A DNA stretch of 64,000 bases, taken from positions 50,128 through 114,127 of the forward strand of contig JAUCBJ010008515.1 of NCBI GenBank assembly GCA_032718475.1, given 5' to 3'. The position numbers and the translations under genes were made by a program. A model generated the notes under the pieces. It did not search any database. It was not told where the DNA came from and saw nothing but the letters and a program-made list of their open reading frames with translations. Every line of letters starts with the position of its first letter. Position 1 is the first letter of the stretch. Source of the stretch: Nemertoderma westbladi (taxonomy: Eukaryota; Xenacoelomorpha; Nemertodermatida; Nemertodermatidae). This document shows, in pieces, positions 34,746 through 45,158 of this stretch.

Positions 34746-37700
34746 ATGGATAAAATAACAATATGTTGTTCATTCTGTCATATGAATGTAACTAGACATA
34801 ATTATTTACGCCACCTACGGTCACATTTTGAAGGTTATTCTTGTTTTAAGTGTCATGTCGTGACTTCATGCAGCAAAATTTGTAAACGACATGAATCAAC
34901 TACTGGTTGTAAAGAAATGGAGTTCCGCACCTATCAATTGACTTGTTCTACCTGTAATAAAGAGTATACATATGAGAATTATATACGACACGACTGTCAC
35001 TTGAAATGTTACTACACAAGAAAGCATAAATTTCCGCAACATAAAAATATAATATCCAGAAAAAACTTAAGGGTGGCTCTTGGTACATGCGCAACAATTT
35101 TTACGCGGGAACAAGAAGCTCACGATAATCGTCTTGAAATTTATGTCCACGACCTCCCAACTTCTAGAGATTATCCCGATGTAGAAACAGCATTAGCACA
35201 AATTCGAGGTAATATTCTTCAGTTAATATTAGATAGATTGAAAGAAATGAATGTTCTTAGACTGTGGTTAGGTCTAAATGTATTAATGTACAGATCACAT
35301 TTTTCAGAAGGCGAGCAATTGGAAACCTTTTATTTTAATTCTTCCGGTGGTGCTATTAATACTGTAGATTCACCGCAAAGTTTTGACACATGGTTTGAGT
35401 ATGTGCTGGGAAATATATTACAAAAAATAGCCATCTTTAACACACGTGGTTCGGGGTGGCGTATTAAATCTTTATTAAGGGTTGAAATTAAATTAGCTGA
35501 ATCTAAGTGTAGGTCATTACTATATAAGGGGCATGGATATATGGAATTACCTAAGGCTTTATCAGCTAAAAAATGTACAATAAATATACAAACAGCTGAT
35601 AATGATTGTTTCAAATGGGCTATTATATCCGCAAAATTTGGTAGCAAAGTGAAAAACAACAAAAACCATACTTCATTGTACAAAAATTATATGAGTCATT
35701 TCATTTTTGACAATGGGAACAAAGATTATCCAACAGAGTGGCAGTTAGCGATTAAACTTTTTGAAAAACAAAATTCAAAATATATAATTAATTTACTATG
35801 TTGGAATAACGACAACAAACACACTCCTGTATCTATATTAAGACAACCTCCGTTTAGTAAAATTACACCTGATAAACAGTTATTAAATATATTACTTGTA
35901 GTAAAAAATAACAATGTACCTAAACTGAATCATTATGTTTGCATAACTAACTTGAATCGATTGCTGAATACGAGAGCTCTTCATACTCGAGGTAGGCAAT
36001 TTTGTGAAAGGTGCTTGGCTCATTTTTTTCGAGCGGAAGTTCTTCATCGACACCGTCTCGTATGCTACCAAGGAAGAAGTCAGCGCGAGAAACTACCTAA
36101 TAAAAAAAGAACACACATTAGTTTTACAAATTTAGATAGAACCTTATCCCCATTGTTTGTCACCTACTTTGATATAGAATGTATCTTACAACCTTCAGTT
36201 AATAATCAATTTATACAGGAGCATATACCGTGTGCTGTGAGTTATTTAATTGTTCCCAATACTGAATTAATTGACCCACCAAAATGTCATTTGAAAACAT
36301 TTGTAAAGACAAATAATAATAATAATTGTATTCAAGATTTCTTAGATTCATTATATACTGATTTAACTGAATTATGTTGTTGGTCAGACATATACACTCA
36401 TAAAACCATGTCATTTACTAATATTGATTTTGTAAATTTTGAACAAGCAAAATTCTGTTTCTATTGTAATGTTACTTTAAATAATAATGTTGGGAAAAAC
36501 AGACATCATTCACATATTACAGGTAAATATATTGCGGCAGCCTGTAATAGTTGTAACCGAAGTTTATCATTGAAACGATACCTGTATGTACTTTGCGGGC
36601 ACAATTCCAACAACTACGATATACATTGTATATTACAAACCGGATTTAAAGATAAGAAATACACAGATTGGGATATAAAGGTTATACCGAGAAATACAGA
36701 ACGATATATTTCACTGAGTGCATTTATCCCAATTAAAAACACTTCTAAAAAAATTGAGTTACGTTTCTTGGACACATATCAATTTTTAAGCTTTTCTTTA
36801 AGTAATTTAGTTGAGTGTTCAACAAAGGATGTAGCGAGTCATGATATAAGCTCAATTTTACCTATTACTCTACAAGAAATGAAATATTTTTATCCAAACT
36901 TGAATAACTCAACAATTAAACGGAAAGGAGTATTTCCATACGAGTACTTGACAGATATTAATAAATTTAATGATACTAGTTTACCATCTATAAATAATTT
37001 TTTTAGTAACTTAAGTCAAAAAACATGTACAATTGAAGATTATAGGTTTGCGGAATTATCATGGGTTGAATTCGACTGTGTGAATCTCAAAGATTATCTT
37101 TTAGCCTATTTAAAACTCGATGTTTGTTTGCTTGCTGATATATTTGAGAATTTTAGGAATGTTTGTAAACAAAATTACGATTTAGAAGTGGTTTTTTACT
37201 GTAGTATCGCGTCATTTACCTATGATTGCGCACTAAAATATAATAAATGTAAAATATAATTAATAAAGGATTATCAGACATATAGAGATTTTGAAAAATC
37301 AATTAGGGGTGGTGTTTCATTTTGTCGAAAGCATTATATAGAATCAAATATGCCAGGAACAAGTATATATGATTCTACTAAGGAAGAATGCCATATTTTT
37401 AATATTGATTTCAACTCTTTATATTCAGGGAATTTAAGTAAAAAACTACCCACCTCGCAATTCAAAGAAGTAAGTAGTAAACATTTAGAGAATGCAATTC
37501 CAGAAAAACTAATCGAGTACTTGGTAGATTTAGACATTGATGGATCTACTGGATATTTTTTAATATGTGATTTAAATTATCCTAAAGCTATTCACGATGA
37601 AACATTACAATTACCGTTAGCCCCAGAGCATTTAAGTATAAATGAATCAATGCTTTCACCTTATATGAGGGAACAATTTAATAATTTATCGATACAAAGA

Positions 37701-38807
37701 GGTACCTCCCGTAAATATAGGATGTCTACACCAAAACTCTTGCTGACGCAATTTGATAAAGAGTTTTATCATTTACATTTGAAACTGTTAAAATTTTATA
37801 TAAAACATGGATTAATTGTTACTAAACTACATAAATTATATTCTTTTCAACAAGAATTTGTATTTAAACCCTACATAGATTTTAATATTAATCAAAGGCG
37901 CCTAGCAAAAAGTTACATTGAAACTGCTGTCGCGAAATTGCTCAATAATTCACTGTTTGGCAAATCAATAGAAAAGATAAGAGATCGATGTAACTTTCGT
38001 ATCGCAAATAGCAACGATAAATGCGATCAATTGGTAAATCGTATTAATCATGAACAATTTATAATATACAATAATACATTATCGGGACATTTATTAGTGA
38101 AAGACTCTGTAACTCTCGATAAGCCTATATTTATTGGTAGCGCTGTGTTGGACTTGGCTAAATTGGATATGTATGAGCTGTTTTACAATAAATTGCTACC
38201 TATTGAGAAAGAATTAAATTGTAGTATTGAAATTGCTGCATCAGACACTGACTCTTTAATAGGTTGTTATTATAATACATCACAGAATAATTTTTTAAAA
38301 GCATTAATTAAAAATAATATTTTAGATACTTCCAATTACCCTAAGGATCACCCTCTTTACAGTGATAAAAATAAATCCCAACTCTATTACTGTAAAGACG
38401 AGCTAGCCTCACGTGAAATTAAACAAGCAGTATTTTTAAGACCAAAATTATATTCAATTTTGGAATGGAATAACAAAAATATTCGTAGAGCAAAAGGTAT
38501 TACAAGAGCTGTTGTGGAAACGAATATTACACATGAAGAATATTTAAAAGCATATAACTCAAATGAAGAAATAAAAAAAAACATACACAGATTTCAATCT
38601 AAATTACATCGTATTTATACCTTAAAGCAAAATAAATTTGCACTCAGTAGCTTTGACGATAAACTTTATTGGGTTAATAAAAATCATTCGCTTCCTTGGG
38701 GGCACTATAAAACAAACCTCAAAAAAACTATAAAAATATCAAATATACCAATTTATGAAGAACCAAAAGACGACAGTGTTGATGATGAATTATCAAATAG
38801 TAAATAA
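34746..38807 (+). pseudogene. POLB: Protein-primed DNA polymerase B, one in-frame stop
   Basis: One frame of about 1,353 codons from ATG 34746, broken only by a TAA at 37257-37259. N-terminal ~100 residues have Cys/His pairs like zinc fingers (CSFC...HLRSH, CFKC, CSTC). A further C2H2-like unit (FCERCLAHF) lies near residue 420. The exonuclease has DIE in TYFDIEC (about residue 475), NNYDIH (about 620) and YLKLDVCLLAD (about 790); between the first two is an HNH-like zinc insert (CFYC...HHSHITGKY...CNSCN) usual for Polinton PolB. After the stop come motif A DFNSLY, motif B KLLNNSLFGK and motif C SDTDS. It replicates the element from a protein primer in intact copies. Here the stop separates exonuclease from polymerase. 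Confidence 0.92.
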
Positions 38808-39305
38808 AAATATAAGTTGCCAGCAAGTGTTCAATTATCTGGTAAACACATACTCAAACCAAATCAGTTTATATATAAGATATTTGGTGCTACATTATTA
38901 ATATTTAAAAATGGTCGTATTACATTATTAGGCAGTAAGTATAATTTCCAAAAAGTAAAAAAGCATATATTTGATAAAACTAGTATTAATTTGATTTTAA
39001 AATCTGTTAATTTATGTACTTATATTTTTAGTATTAAGTCTGTAGTCTATAGGTTATTGATAAACAATACCGGGTTTTATGTTGTCTTTGATAATGTGCA
39101 ACTTCAAGTTATATATGAACCTGAAATATTCAATAACTGTAAAGTCAGAATAAATAATAATGTTGTTGTTTGCTGCTTCTACACCGGTAAATGTACATTA
39201 ATGTGTTCCCTGTTTAAATTTCATATATATTACCCTATATTCAACAAACTGGTTAATAATTTATTATTGTTTGGTGCGAGGGTTTTTGTTGTAAAATATA
39301 ATTAG
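38808..39305 (+). CDS. TBP-like (TATA-binding-protein fold) domain, in frame after PolB
   Basis: About 165 codons in exactly the PolB frame, directly after the PolB stop (38805-38807), with no ATG near its start. The sequence shows two TBP-type half-repeats. First: KPNQF..., then ATLLIFKNGRITLLGSK, matching the pattern NPxxF ... TALIFxSGKxxxTGAK. Second: VNLCTYIFSIKSVV..., YEPEIF (the hallmark YEPELF of TBP repeat 2), then VVVCCFYTGKCTL and IYYPIFNKLVNNLL, matching LLIFxSGKxxLTGAK and the last helix. The beginning of repeat 1, including helix 1, seems shortened. It may be a C-terminal PolB extension cut off by a stop, or a separate, spliced or decayed gene. A TBP homologue would suggest element-directed transcription. 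Assignment is by motif reading only. Confidence 0.62.
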   Translation, partial: KYKLPASVQLSGKHILKPNQFIYKIFGATLLIFKNGRITLLGSKYNFQKVKKHIFDKTSINLILKSVNLCTYIFSIKSVVYRLLINNTGFYVVFDNVQLQVIYEPEIFNNCKVRINNNVVVCCFYTGKCTLMCSLFKFHIYYPIFNKLVNNLLLFGARVFVVKYN

Positions 39306-39799
39306 TGTGAGTGAAATTTATTGTTGTTGTTGCTGTTTGGTGGTGGAGATTTTTACTGTAAAATATATATATATTAAATTGGTTGGAAAAAAATTATGAA
39401 TATTTTTTTTTTTTTTTAAATCAACAACTAGTTTGAGGGGAAATTAACTTCGGTAGAGCGATTGCTGCTTGTAACACACAAGTAGGCATAGTATACTCAG
39501 GGGCTGTAGCTAGCTAGCTAACTTGGCATTGTTGCTCACGAGTGAGTTACAATAGCGCATCTGTTACTTATGAGTGTGCGTGAGTGCGGCGGGCAACGCT
39601 AAGCTCGGTGAGAAAAGATTAGGGCTATGTGCTGGTATTCATAGTCAAAGACGATGCCCTCCTATCTGTTACTAGTCTGTATACCGGTACATATCATTAA
39701 AACATCGGCTATGCATCTCCCTACATTCAGAATAGAACAACGAACAGAGCATATATCGCTAATCCGCCTGGGAAAGGTTTATGTTGTGCATTTTGTTAA
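39306..39799. other. Spacer between convergent Polinton gene blocks
   Basis: No gene supported. It contains TTGTTG/TTTTTT runs (39320-39418) and a GCTAGCTAGCTA stretch (39510-39521). The plus-strand and minus-strand gene sets converge here, so both transcription terminators probably lie in it. Confidence 0.4.
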
Positions 39800-40144
39800 C
39801 TATGAGAATTTTGTAAGTTGGGAAACTAATATTGCCCGTTTCAGCAACCCAAATACATGTATATTTTTTTTATATTTTAAATGTCTCTTCATATATTTTT
39901 TAAAGTCATCTTGCGAAATGTCACCGTAGTCCCAGGGCAAATGAGAAGTCATGTCTCATAAATTGTTTACGTGAGCTACATCTAAAGCTGATAACTTAAT
40001 ATTAGGTGGGCCTTTAATTAAAAACATCTTTACATTAGTTTTGGTGTAATTAGAATCGAATATAGCAAATTCTTTAAATACTACCGGATACTCTTTATTG
40101 TCTATCTTATAATATTGAAAATCAACAAAAATAATATTATCCAT
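39800..40144 (-). pseudogene. Exonuclease-like Polinton-associated protein, N-terminal part
   Basis: ATG at 40144 starts MDNIIFVDFQYYKIDNK. The frame has a TGA at 39956-39958, then remains open to 39800 with HLPWDYGDISQDDFKKYM and KKNIHVFG. The order FVDxQ ... KE(F/L)AI ... PP ... (L/I)PWDYGDI ... I(H/Y)V.G resembles an arthropod/mobile-element family that looks like a DEDD-type exonuclease fold; I know it only as an uncharacterised family. The gene is short and has one in-frame stop, so it is probably a truncated relic. It is 31 bp downstream of the protease gene on the same strand. Confidence 0.45.
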
Positions 40145-40175
40145 TTTATCTGATAAACAAAAGCTAAATGATTAA

Positions 40176-40631
40176 TTACAACGCTTGTTGGTTTATTTTA
40201 TAATAATTAACAAGCCATTTATATAATATTATTTCATTTATTTCCACATTATTTGTAAACGCACTCATTGGATAGTTTGTGTGAATTCGATTTACCAAAT
40301 AATAAAGACAGTATAGACCGCATGTGGTCCGCCTAGGGTCTTGAAATTGTTTGTGAGTAGTACGCCATCTTGCGGAATTTTTCACAAGCCATTTTTCGAT
40401 GCATCTGTTTGGATATTTTGATCCGAATGAATCAAATAATTCAGCCTCATTATCTCGTATATATATTGCGATCCAATGAATCCCGGGCAGATGCTCTTTA
40501 TCGGTATTTACTATTAACCCATAATCTCTTCGCTTATTATTATTATCTAATTTAGGTAATTTATTAGCTGGAAACGCTCCCAAATAGTGACCACCCACTG
40601 GAAACATATCAAGGTCCTCTGTAGATAACAT
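40176..40631 (-). CDS. PRO: Adenain-like cysteine protease (capsid maturation)
   Basis: An intact 151-codon ORF from ATG 40631. Catalytic residues of the adenovirus-type/ULP1 cysteine protease fold are in order: His52 in GIHWIAIYI, Asp67 in LFDSFG, Gln97 in QFQDPRRTT and Cys104 in TTCGLYCLYYL. Length is below the ~200 residues of adenovirus protease but close to other Polinton proteases. In related viruses it cleaves capsid and core precursors during virion maturation. It starts two bases after the capsid gene's stop (40634), in the same direction, so the virion genes form one block. This is one of the few Polinton genes here without an obvious lesion. Confidence 0.92.
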   Translation of the reverse strand: MLSTEDLDMFPVGGHYLGAFPANKLPKLDNNNKRRDYGLIVNTDKEHLPGIHWIAIYIRDNEAELFDSFGSKYPNRCIEKWLVKNSARWRTTHKQFQDPRRTTCGLYCLYYLVNRIHTNYPMSAFTNNVEINEIILYKWLVNYYKINQQAL

Positions 40632-40633
40632 AC

Positions 40634-41893
40634 TTAATCGATATGTATTTCTTTCCTGCTATTTAAACTTAATGATTGATCATAAATATTAAAAATGATT
40701 ACATTTATGGTTTCAACCAACGGTTCGGCAAATCTTAATTTTAATTGGCCGTTAGTATATATCGACGGTTGCGGATCTCTAACATAGCTGTCGGCGGTTA
40801 AGTCCCAGGATAGGATGGGGCAATTACCTAAGTAGGTTTCATGGTCTATATTATTACCTCCATAACCGTTAATATATGTATTAATGTTCTTCATTAATTG
40901 AGTATACTCAAAAATATATGTTCCATCTGTAAAATTAGGCTCGTATATTACACCAACTACTGGAAGACCGTCTACAATCGGTTCCGCGCGTCTAAGGTTA
41001 AAATGTTCAAATTTCAAGGGATTGCTAATTAATTCTCCTGAATAAGCGTTATTTGTTATGAAGCCGATAATAACTAATTTGGGTTTTTTACCATCAAATA
41101 TGTTTGTTTGGGTGTAATTTGTGGTTTGAGCGGGAATAGTAAATGTTGTAACCTCCTTTTTTTGGAATTGATATTCAATATCGTAACTCTCTAAACCTTT
41201 TAGGTGACTGCTTTCTATTACCGGATTAACCTCCATTCTAGGGATTAGGATCTTTATTTCATCTAATTCTAGCCGAAGATTTGTCACCGCGTTTGCGTTT
41301 GGAGTGATTTTAAAAATAAACGAATTTGATACTTTTCTAAAATGCATTCTTAAATCATACCCGGGTTGTATTATTTTGCTTTCAGTATCAAAATCAATCG
41401 TCAATCCACTTACAAATTGCATTTGTTTACTAAAGGCATCGCCAATAGGATGCGCGCCGGGATCAATTTCATTTCCGTGCTCAGATAAAGGCTGATGAAA
41501 GCCACCCACACCCAGTAGCCCATTTTTATCCTCGTAAGTTGTAAATAATAAATTGGATAAGTACGACTTGTAGAAATAATGGTTATTGCTATTTTCAACC
41601 TGCTTCTCATTAAGGTCTATTTTAATATCACTCCACATAGTTTCAGCGGGGTAATTCAGCATATATATATGGGAATTGTCAAGTCATCTATCCCACCGTA
41701 CAGTACATTTTGTAATTAATAACGCATCTTGCAGTTTTGTATAGAATTCATTGGATCTCGGTACAAGGAACGTGACTTCCCTAGACTCACTTCTGAGATT
41801 AGATACGGGGTAAATTGTTTCATAATGCTTTGCTTTAAATTCAGTCTGTATTGGCTGTATAGAAAATAAATCTAATTCCTTAATAATTGACAT
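40634..41893 (-). pseudogene. MCP: Major capsid protein (double jelly-roll), one in-frame stop
   Basis: ATG at 41893 starts the N-terminal part (KELDLFSIQPIQTEF, VTFLVPRSNEFYTKLQDAL). After 69 codons a TGA at 41684-41686 interrupts, and the same frame continues to 40634 with GLLGVGGFHQPLSEHGNEID, PKLVIIGFITNNAYSGE, FEHFNLRRAEPIVDG and the conserved C-terminal LKLRFAEPLVETINVIIFN. These match the Polinton major capsid protein, a double jelly-roll subunit forming hexon-like trimers. Total ~420 codons is within the usual size range. The stop lies after the first strands and would abolish folding unless read through. Flanked by the protease gene and the basic virion protein gene, as in other Polintons. 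Confidence 0.9.
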
Positions 41894-41895
41894 TA

Positions 41896-42456
41896 TTAAA
41901 AAATACTTTTTTCGCAGTGTTTCAGTTTGCCTTTTATATTTCTCTTTTTACTACGTCGATGATGTATGTTCATAGACATTGGTCTAGCGGGTCGCTTTAA
42001 ATCTCTATAAACTTTTTCTACAACTGACCTTGTTGACGGTTTCATTTTATTTAATGCTTTATTAATAACCGTATTAGCCTGCTGATGTAAGACCCGCTTA
42101 CCTTTTGGTATTACGTGTTGTCTCATAAATTTTGTGGTAAATGGTAAAGCTTTTTGTAAAACTTTTTTAGCTAATGGCTTACCAAATTTTTTCAATGTCG
42201 ATAAAGCGTCTGTAAATATACCTTCTCCGTGTTGATTTGTCCTCATACCTCTAGGATAACGCTGAAAACGATGTTGTTTTAAGTTTGGACCAAATGCGCC
42301 AATTTGTTGACCGTAAGGGTCAATATATGAACCACCTCGAAAAACAGGAACTTGCGTCGAGCCTCTCGTACTTCTACCACCTTTAAAAACAGCAAGATTC
42401 GAGTCAGCACTACCATATTGAGGTTTACTGTATCTTTGAAATAAATCAGAATCCAT
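41896..42456 (-). CDS. Basic virion protein (Polinton core/pVI-like candidate)
   Basis: An intact 186-codon ORF from ATG 42456, one base downstream of the penton-like gene's stop. It is strongly basic (many Lys/Arg: RHHRR-like cluster near the end, SKKRNIKGKLKH). The Gly-rich N-terminal half (VFKGGRSTRG, VFRGGSYIDPYG) is followed by an amphipathic stretch (FTDALSTLKKFGKPLAKKVL) like those of membrane-active or core proteins adjoining the capsid gene in Polintons and adenoviruses. It probably packages DNA or lies under the capsid. The homology is suggested by position and composition, not by a diagnostic motif. Confidence 0.55.
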   Translation of the reverse strand: MDSDLFQRYSKPQYGSADSNLAVFKGGRSTRGSTQVPVFRGGSYIDPYGQQIGAFGPNLKQHRFQRYPRGMRTNQHGEGIFTDALSTLKKFGKPLAKKVLQKALPFTTKFMRQHVIPKGKRVLHQQANTVINKALNKMKPSTRSVVEKVYRDLKRPARPMSMNIHHRRSKKRNIKGKLKHCEKSIF

Positions 42457-42457
42457 T

Positions 42458-42731
42458 TTAATTTATTCGTTTAAAGTGTAATGTAATAGATGTTGTCCCG
42501 TATTCAAAATTCAAATCTTTTCCTTCTTTGTCTGTTATTTCAATATGAATGTATGTTATACATGGACGGCAACGTTGCTAAGTAAAATATACTTTTTATA
42601 CCTACCACCCAGTTTTCGTTTGGATTTATAGGTAAGGCGCCGTGGAAATTTATCTGATAATTACTAGCGCTATTGCGGGGAAAATCAATTGGACATGAGT
42701 TACTTGGTAGTCTTACGTAGAATTCATCCAT
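42458..42731 (-). pseudogene. Second penton-type protein, internally deleted
   Basis: ATG at 42731 starts DEFYVRLPSNSCPIDFPRNS, the typical N-terminus of Polinton penton (minor capsid) proteins, and WVVGIKSIFY. The frame stops at 42540, but another frame directly continues with the C-terminal penton signature (IHIEITDKEGKDLNFEYG, SITLHFKR) to a TAA at 42458-42460. The middle ~150 or more residues are missing, so an internal deletion fused the two ends out of frame. Its start overlaps the stop of the preceding penton-like gene by 8 nt. Confidence 0.65.
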
Positions 42732-43604
42732 CACTGCCACCCCGTATTAACTTAAGTGTTATAACAGTGCGACCTCCGCTAAAATTAATTAATTCGCCTT
42801 GTCCGTCACGTAAAGTAATTAAGATTGTTTTTAGTTTTTTATTAAACAACGGGTAATAGCAAATGCTCTCGTATTCGTGATTAATATATTTTCGATTTAA
42901 TTGCGTTAAAGGGCAGGTTCTTAAGAGCGGAGCTAAAGCGTCACCAACAAATGAGCTCTTAATAATATCTGTATATATAAAGATAGTGTCTTTATTACGT
43001 GTTATATTCGTGGGAGCTGGAAAATCTAAAATGCCAATTTCCGAAATTTTTGGTCCGCTATAATTTAAAATTAATATCGGCTGTTCTATATTGCTTAATT
43101 CATCTACTGTAGTGGTACTGTATATATCCCAATTCGGAATACCTGGATGATTCCGATCCAATAACGGTTTTAAGCCTAGAATTTGTATTAAATCACCACG
43201 TAGACTTAATTGTATTTTTTTCAACTTTTTAGGAAATTTAAATTTAATTCTAGAATTATTTGTATTAAAAATGAATTCGAAATCTCTATATTTCGCTTCA
43301 GAATTAAACAGTTTATTTATATCATCAATAATCACTTGAATAGAGCTATGCATACCAGGAAATAAACTATATAATTTGGCATCTTTTGCATCTACCCCGA
43401 TTGACAGCGAGATTTGAGTTTGCAGTGTAATATTACTGTATGTTGCTTGGTATTGTAGCTTGGCAAGCCCAATTTTAGCGTTTGGACCAATATATAATTC
43501 TTCGGCTAAATCAACAGTAAACTCACTAGGATTATTATTGGGGTAAGTGTTTAATGAGCTATCTGAAAGATATATGTATCTGTGGCCATTATTATTATTA
43601 TTAT
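42724..43604 (-). pseudogene. Penton-type minor capsid protein, 5' frame problem
   Basis: The minus-strand frame is open from about 43604 (HRYIYLSDSSLNTYPNNNPS, LYIGPNAKIGLAKLQY) to the stop at 42724-42726 (LINFSGGRTVITLKLI). It has the usual penton organisation: an N-terminal 'LxSxxxxxxYPxNxxSxFTV' segment, a middle VGDALAPLLRTCP and a C-terminal beta strand set. No in-frame ATG exists at the beginning; an ATG at 43591 is in the neighbouring frame, implying a 1-nt frameshift close to the start. About 290 codons, near normal size. It occupies capsid vertices in Polinton virions. Neighbour of a second, deleted penton gene. Confidence 0.75.
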
Positions 43605-43845
43605 TTAAGCTCTCTCTCTACTTGACTCCATTGTACATACAGTACAGTACAGTATAATGTTAAATTATAGACATCTGTGACCACGTTCATTGTCGCATCT
43701 TCTACAGTATATGCGCGGGATCAATATTTTATTGGCTTTATTTAAAACGGATGAACTATAGATATAGTAATATCATTTGAGTTAATATTGATTAATTACG
43801 GTCATATGCGACCAAAATGAATTAATATACAGTATAAACCTAAGC

Positions 43846-44934
43846 TTATTGAATATGCTGTACCCACGACTGTTTCTTGGATCCAATGAATCGGACTAAA
43901 TATTCTTTCTTCCCATTGCGTACACGTTCTTTAAGTTTGCCAATATTTTTGTCAATTGGTAGATAAATATTACTATTCGGGTGGACCTTTTGGAGTTCGT
44001 GAGAATAAAATGAGCCATTTATTATAGCTCCAGCGCTGTCCTTAATATCGAACATTACCACAGGTACTCTATCCAACCTGACACGATGAATAATAAATAA
44101 TTCACGTGTCCATTGTTCTTGATAGCCTTTAGCAAAAGCAGTACGAGCGATAGATAATCGTACTGTATCTCCAACTTTAAATTTTATTTTCTTATGATTA
44201 ATCTGTCTATATTTCCCATATAATCTATTCATTAATTCAGTTTCATTAAATTTATTAACTTCAATGGGAGTCATTTATATTGTCCTATGATATGACCTAT
44301 TATAAGCATAAATGAGCTTTGGTAAAATTTTAATCCAAACATTATTTCCTCGTTGCGTAAAAATTTTGAACATCTTTGTTTTTAATGTTCTATTGAATCT
44401 CTCGACAATAGCCGCCTTATTCACAGAATACATTACGTAATACTGTATACGTAACGTTTCTAAATATTTTCTTACAGATTTATTTAGAAACTCAGACCCT
44501 TGATCAGTCGCGATTCTGTTTGGTTTTCCTTTCTGGAATATTTTTTGCAATATACTAATAATTTCAATACCCTTTTTTGTTTTCATAGCATAGGCAAAAG
44601 CAAGCCTGCTAAAGGCATCAATACATGTTAATATATAGTTATAATTATTATTTTGCGATTTATATTGCTGCATATCCACCAGATCTATCATATATATATC
44701 TTTTAAACCTCCCGTAAATATTTTAGATGTTGGATAATGATGTCTACGTGGAGCGTGAAGGGTGTATGTCTTTTGCCCGCTCAACCATTTCTGGGCTTGT
44801 GCTGGTTTGATGTTTGCAGCTTTTGCTAATTTTGCAACACTTGCAAAACCCGCGGGGGATGATGGATCTAAATAAATTCTTAACAGTTTTTTGTCTAAGC
44901 TTCGGCTTAAAATCGGTTTCATCTTGCGAGGCAT
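43846..44934 (-). pseudogene. INT: Polinton integrase (retrovirus-like, with chromodomain-like tail), one in-frame stop
   Basis: ATG at 44934. A N-terminal helical region is followed by the rve catalytic core with Asp84 (YMIDLVD), Asp144 (ATDQGSEF) and Glu178 (IVERFNRTLK). A TAA at 44275-44277 ends the first 219 codons; the same frame continues 142 codons with the SH3-like C-terminal part (FKVGDTVRLSIARTAFAKGY) and a chromodomain-like end (EYLVRFIGSKKQSWV). The catalytic core is intact but the C-terminal, target-binding domain is behind the stop. It inserts the element into DNA, giving the 6-bp duplication. The fragment at 21070-21616 is a close relative. Confidence 0.92.
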
Positions 44935-44985
44935 CTTTTCGACAACCGCAAGTAATATGTATATTCAAATCTCTTATAAAGGGCA

Positions 44986-45156
44986 TCACCGTAAGAACAA
45001 CTGAAATTTTTTAATTATTTTCTTTGAAGTTGATGTTTTAAAGGGTTTTCTTTTTGTAGTATTTACTCTAGGTATATCTTGTGGTTTTAAATCAGTAGCT
45101 AACGGTTTACTCGATACTAAATATAATTTTCTAAATGTTACTCCTGTTTTAACCAT
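44986..45156 (-). CDS. Small Lys-rich protein, 56 aa
   Basis: ATG at 45156 to TGA at 44986-44988, 56 codons, between the small hydrophobic-tail protein gene and integrase. Composition is strikingly basic (TTKRKPFK, TSKKIIKKF). It starts 2 nt after the presumed true stop of the preceding gene (45159-45161) and ends 51 nt before integrase, so it fits the gene-dense block. It could be a DNA-condensing peptide. Coding status rests on position, intactness and composition only. Confidence 0.4.
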   Translation of the reverse strand: MVKTGVTFRKLYLVSSKPLATDLKPQDIPRVNTTKRKPFKTSTSKKIIKKFQLFLR

Positions 45157-45158
45157 TA

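Noticed and set aside
39654-39929. 91-codon plus-strand ORF in the Polinton
   Set aside because: Overlaps the exonuclease-like frame on the opposite strand and has no recognisable feature.
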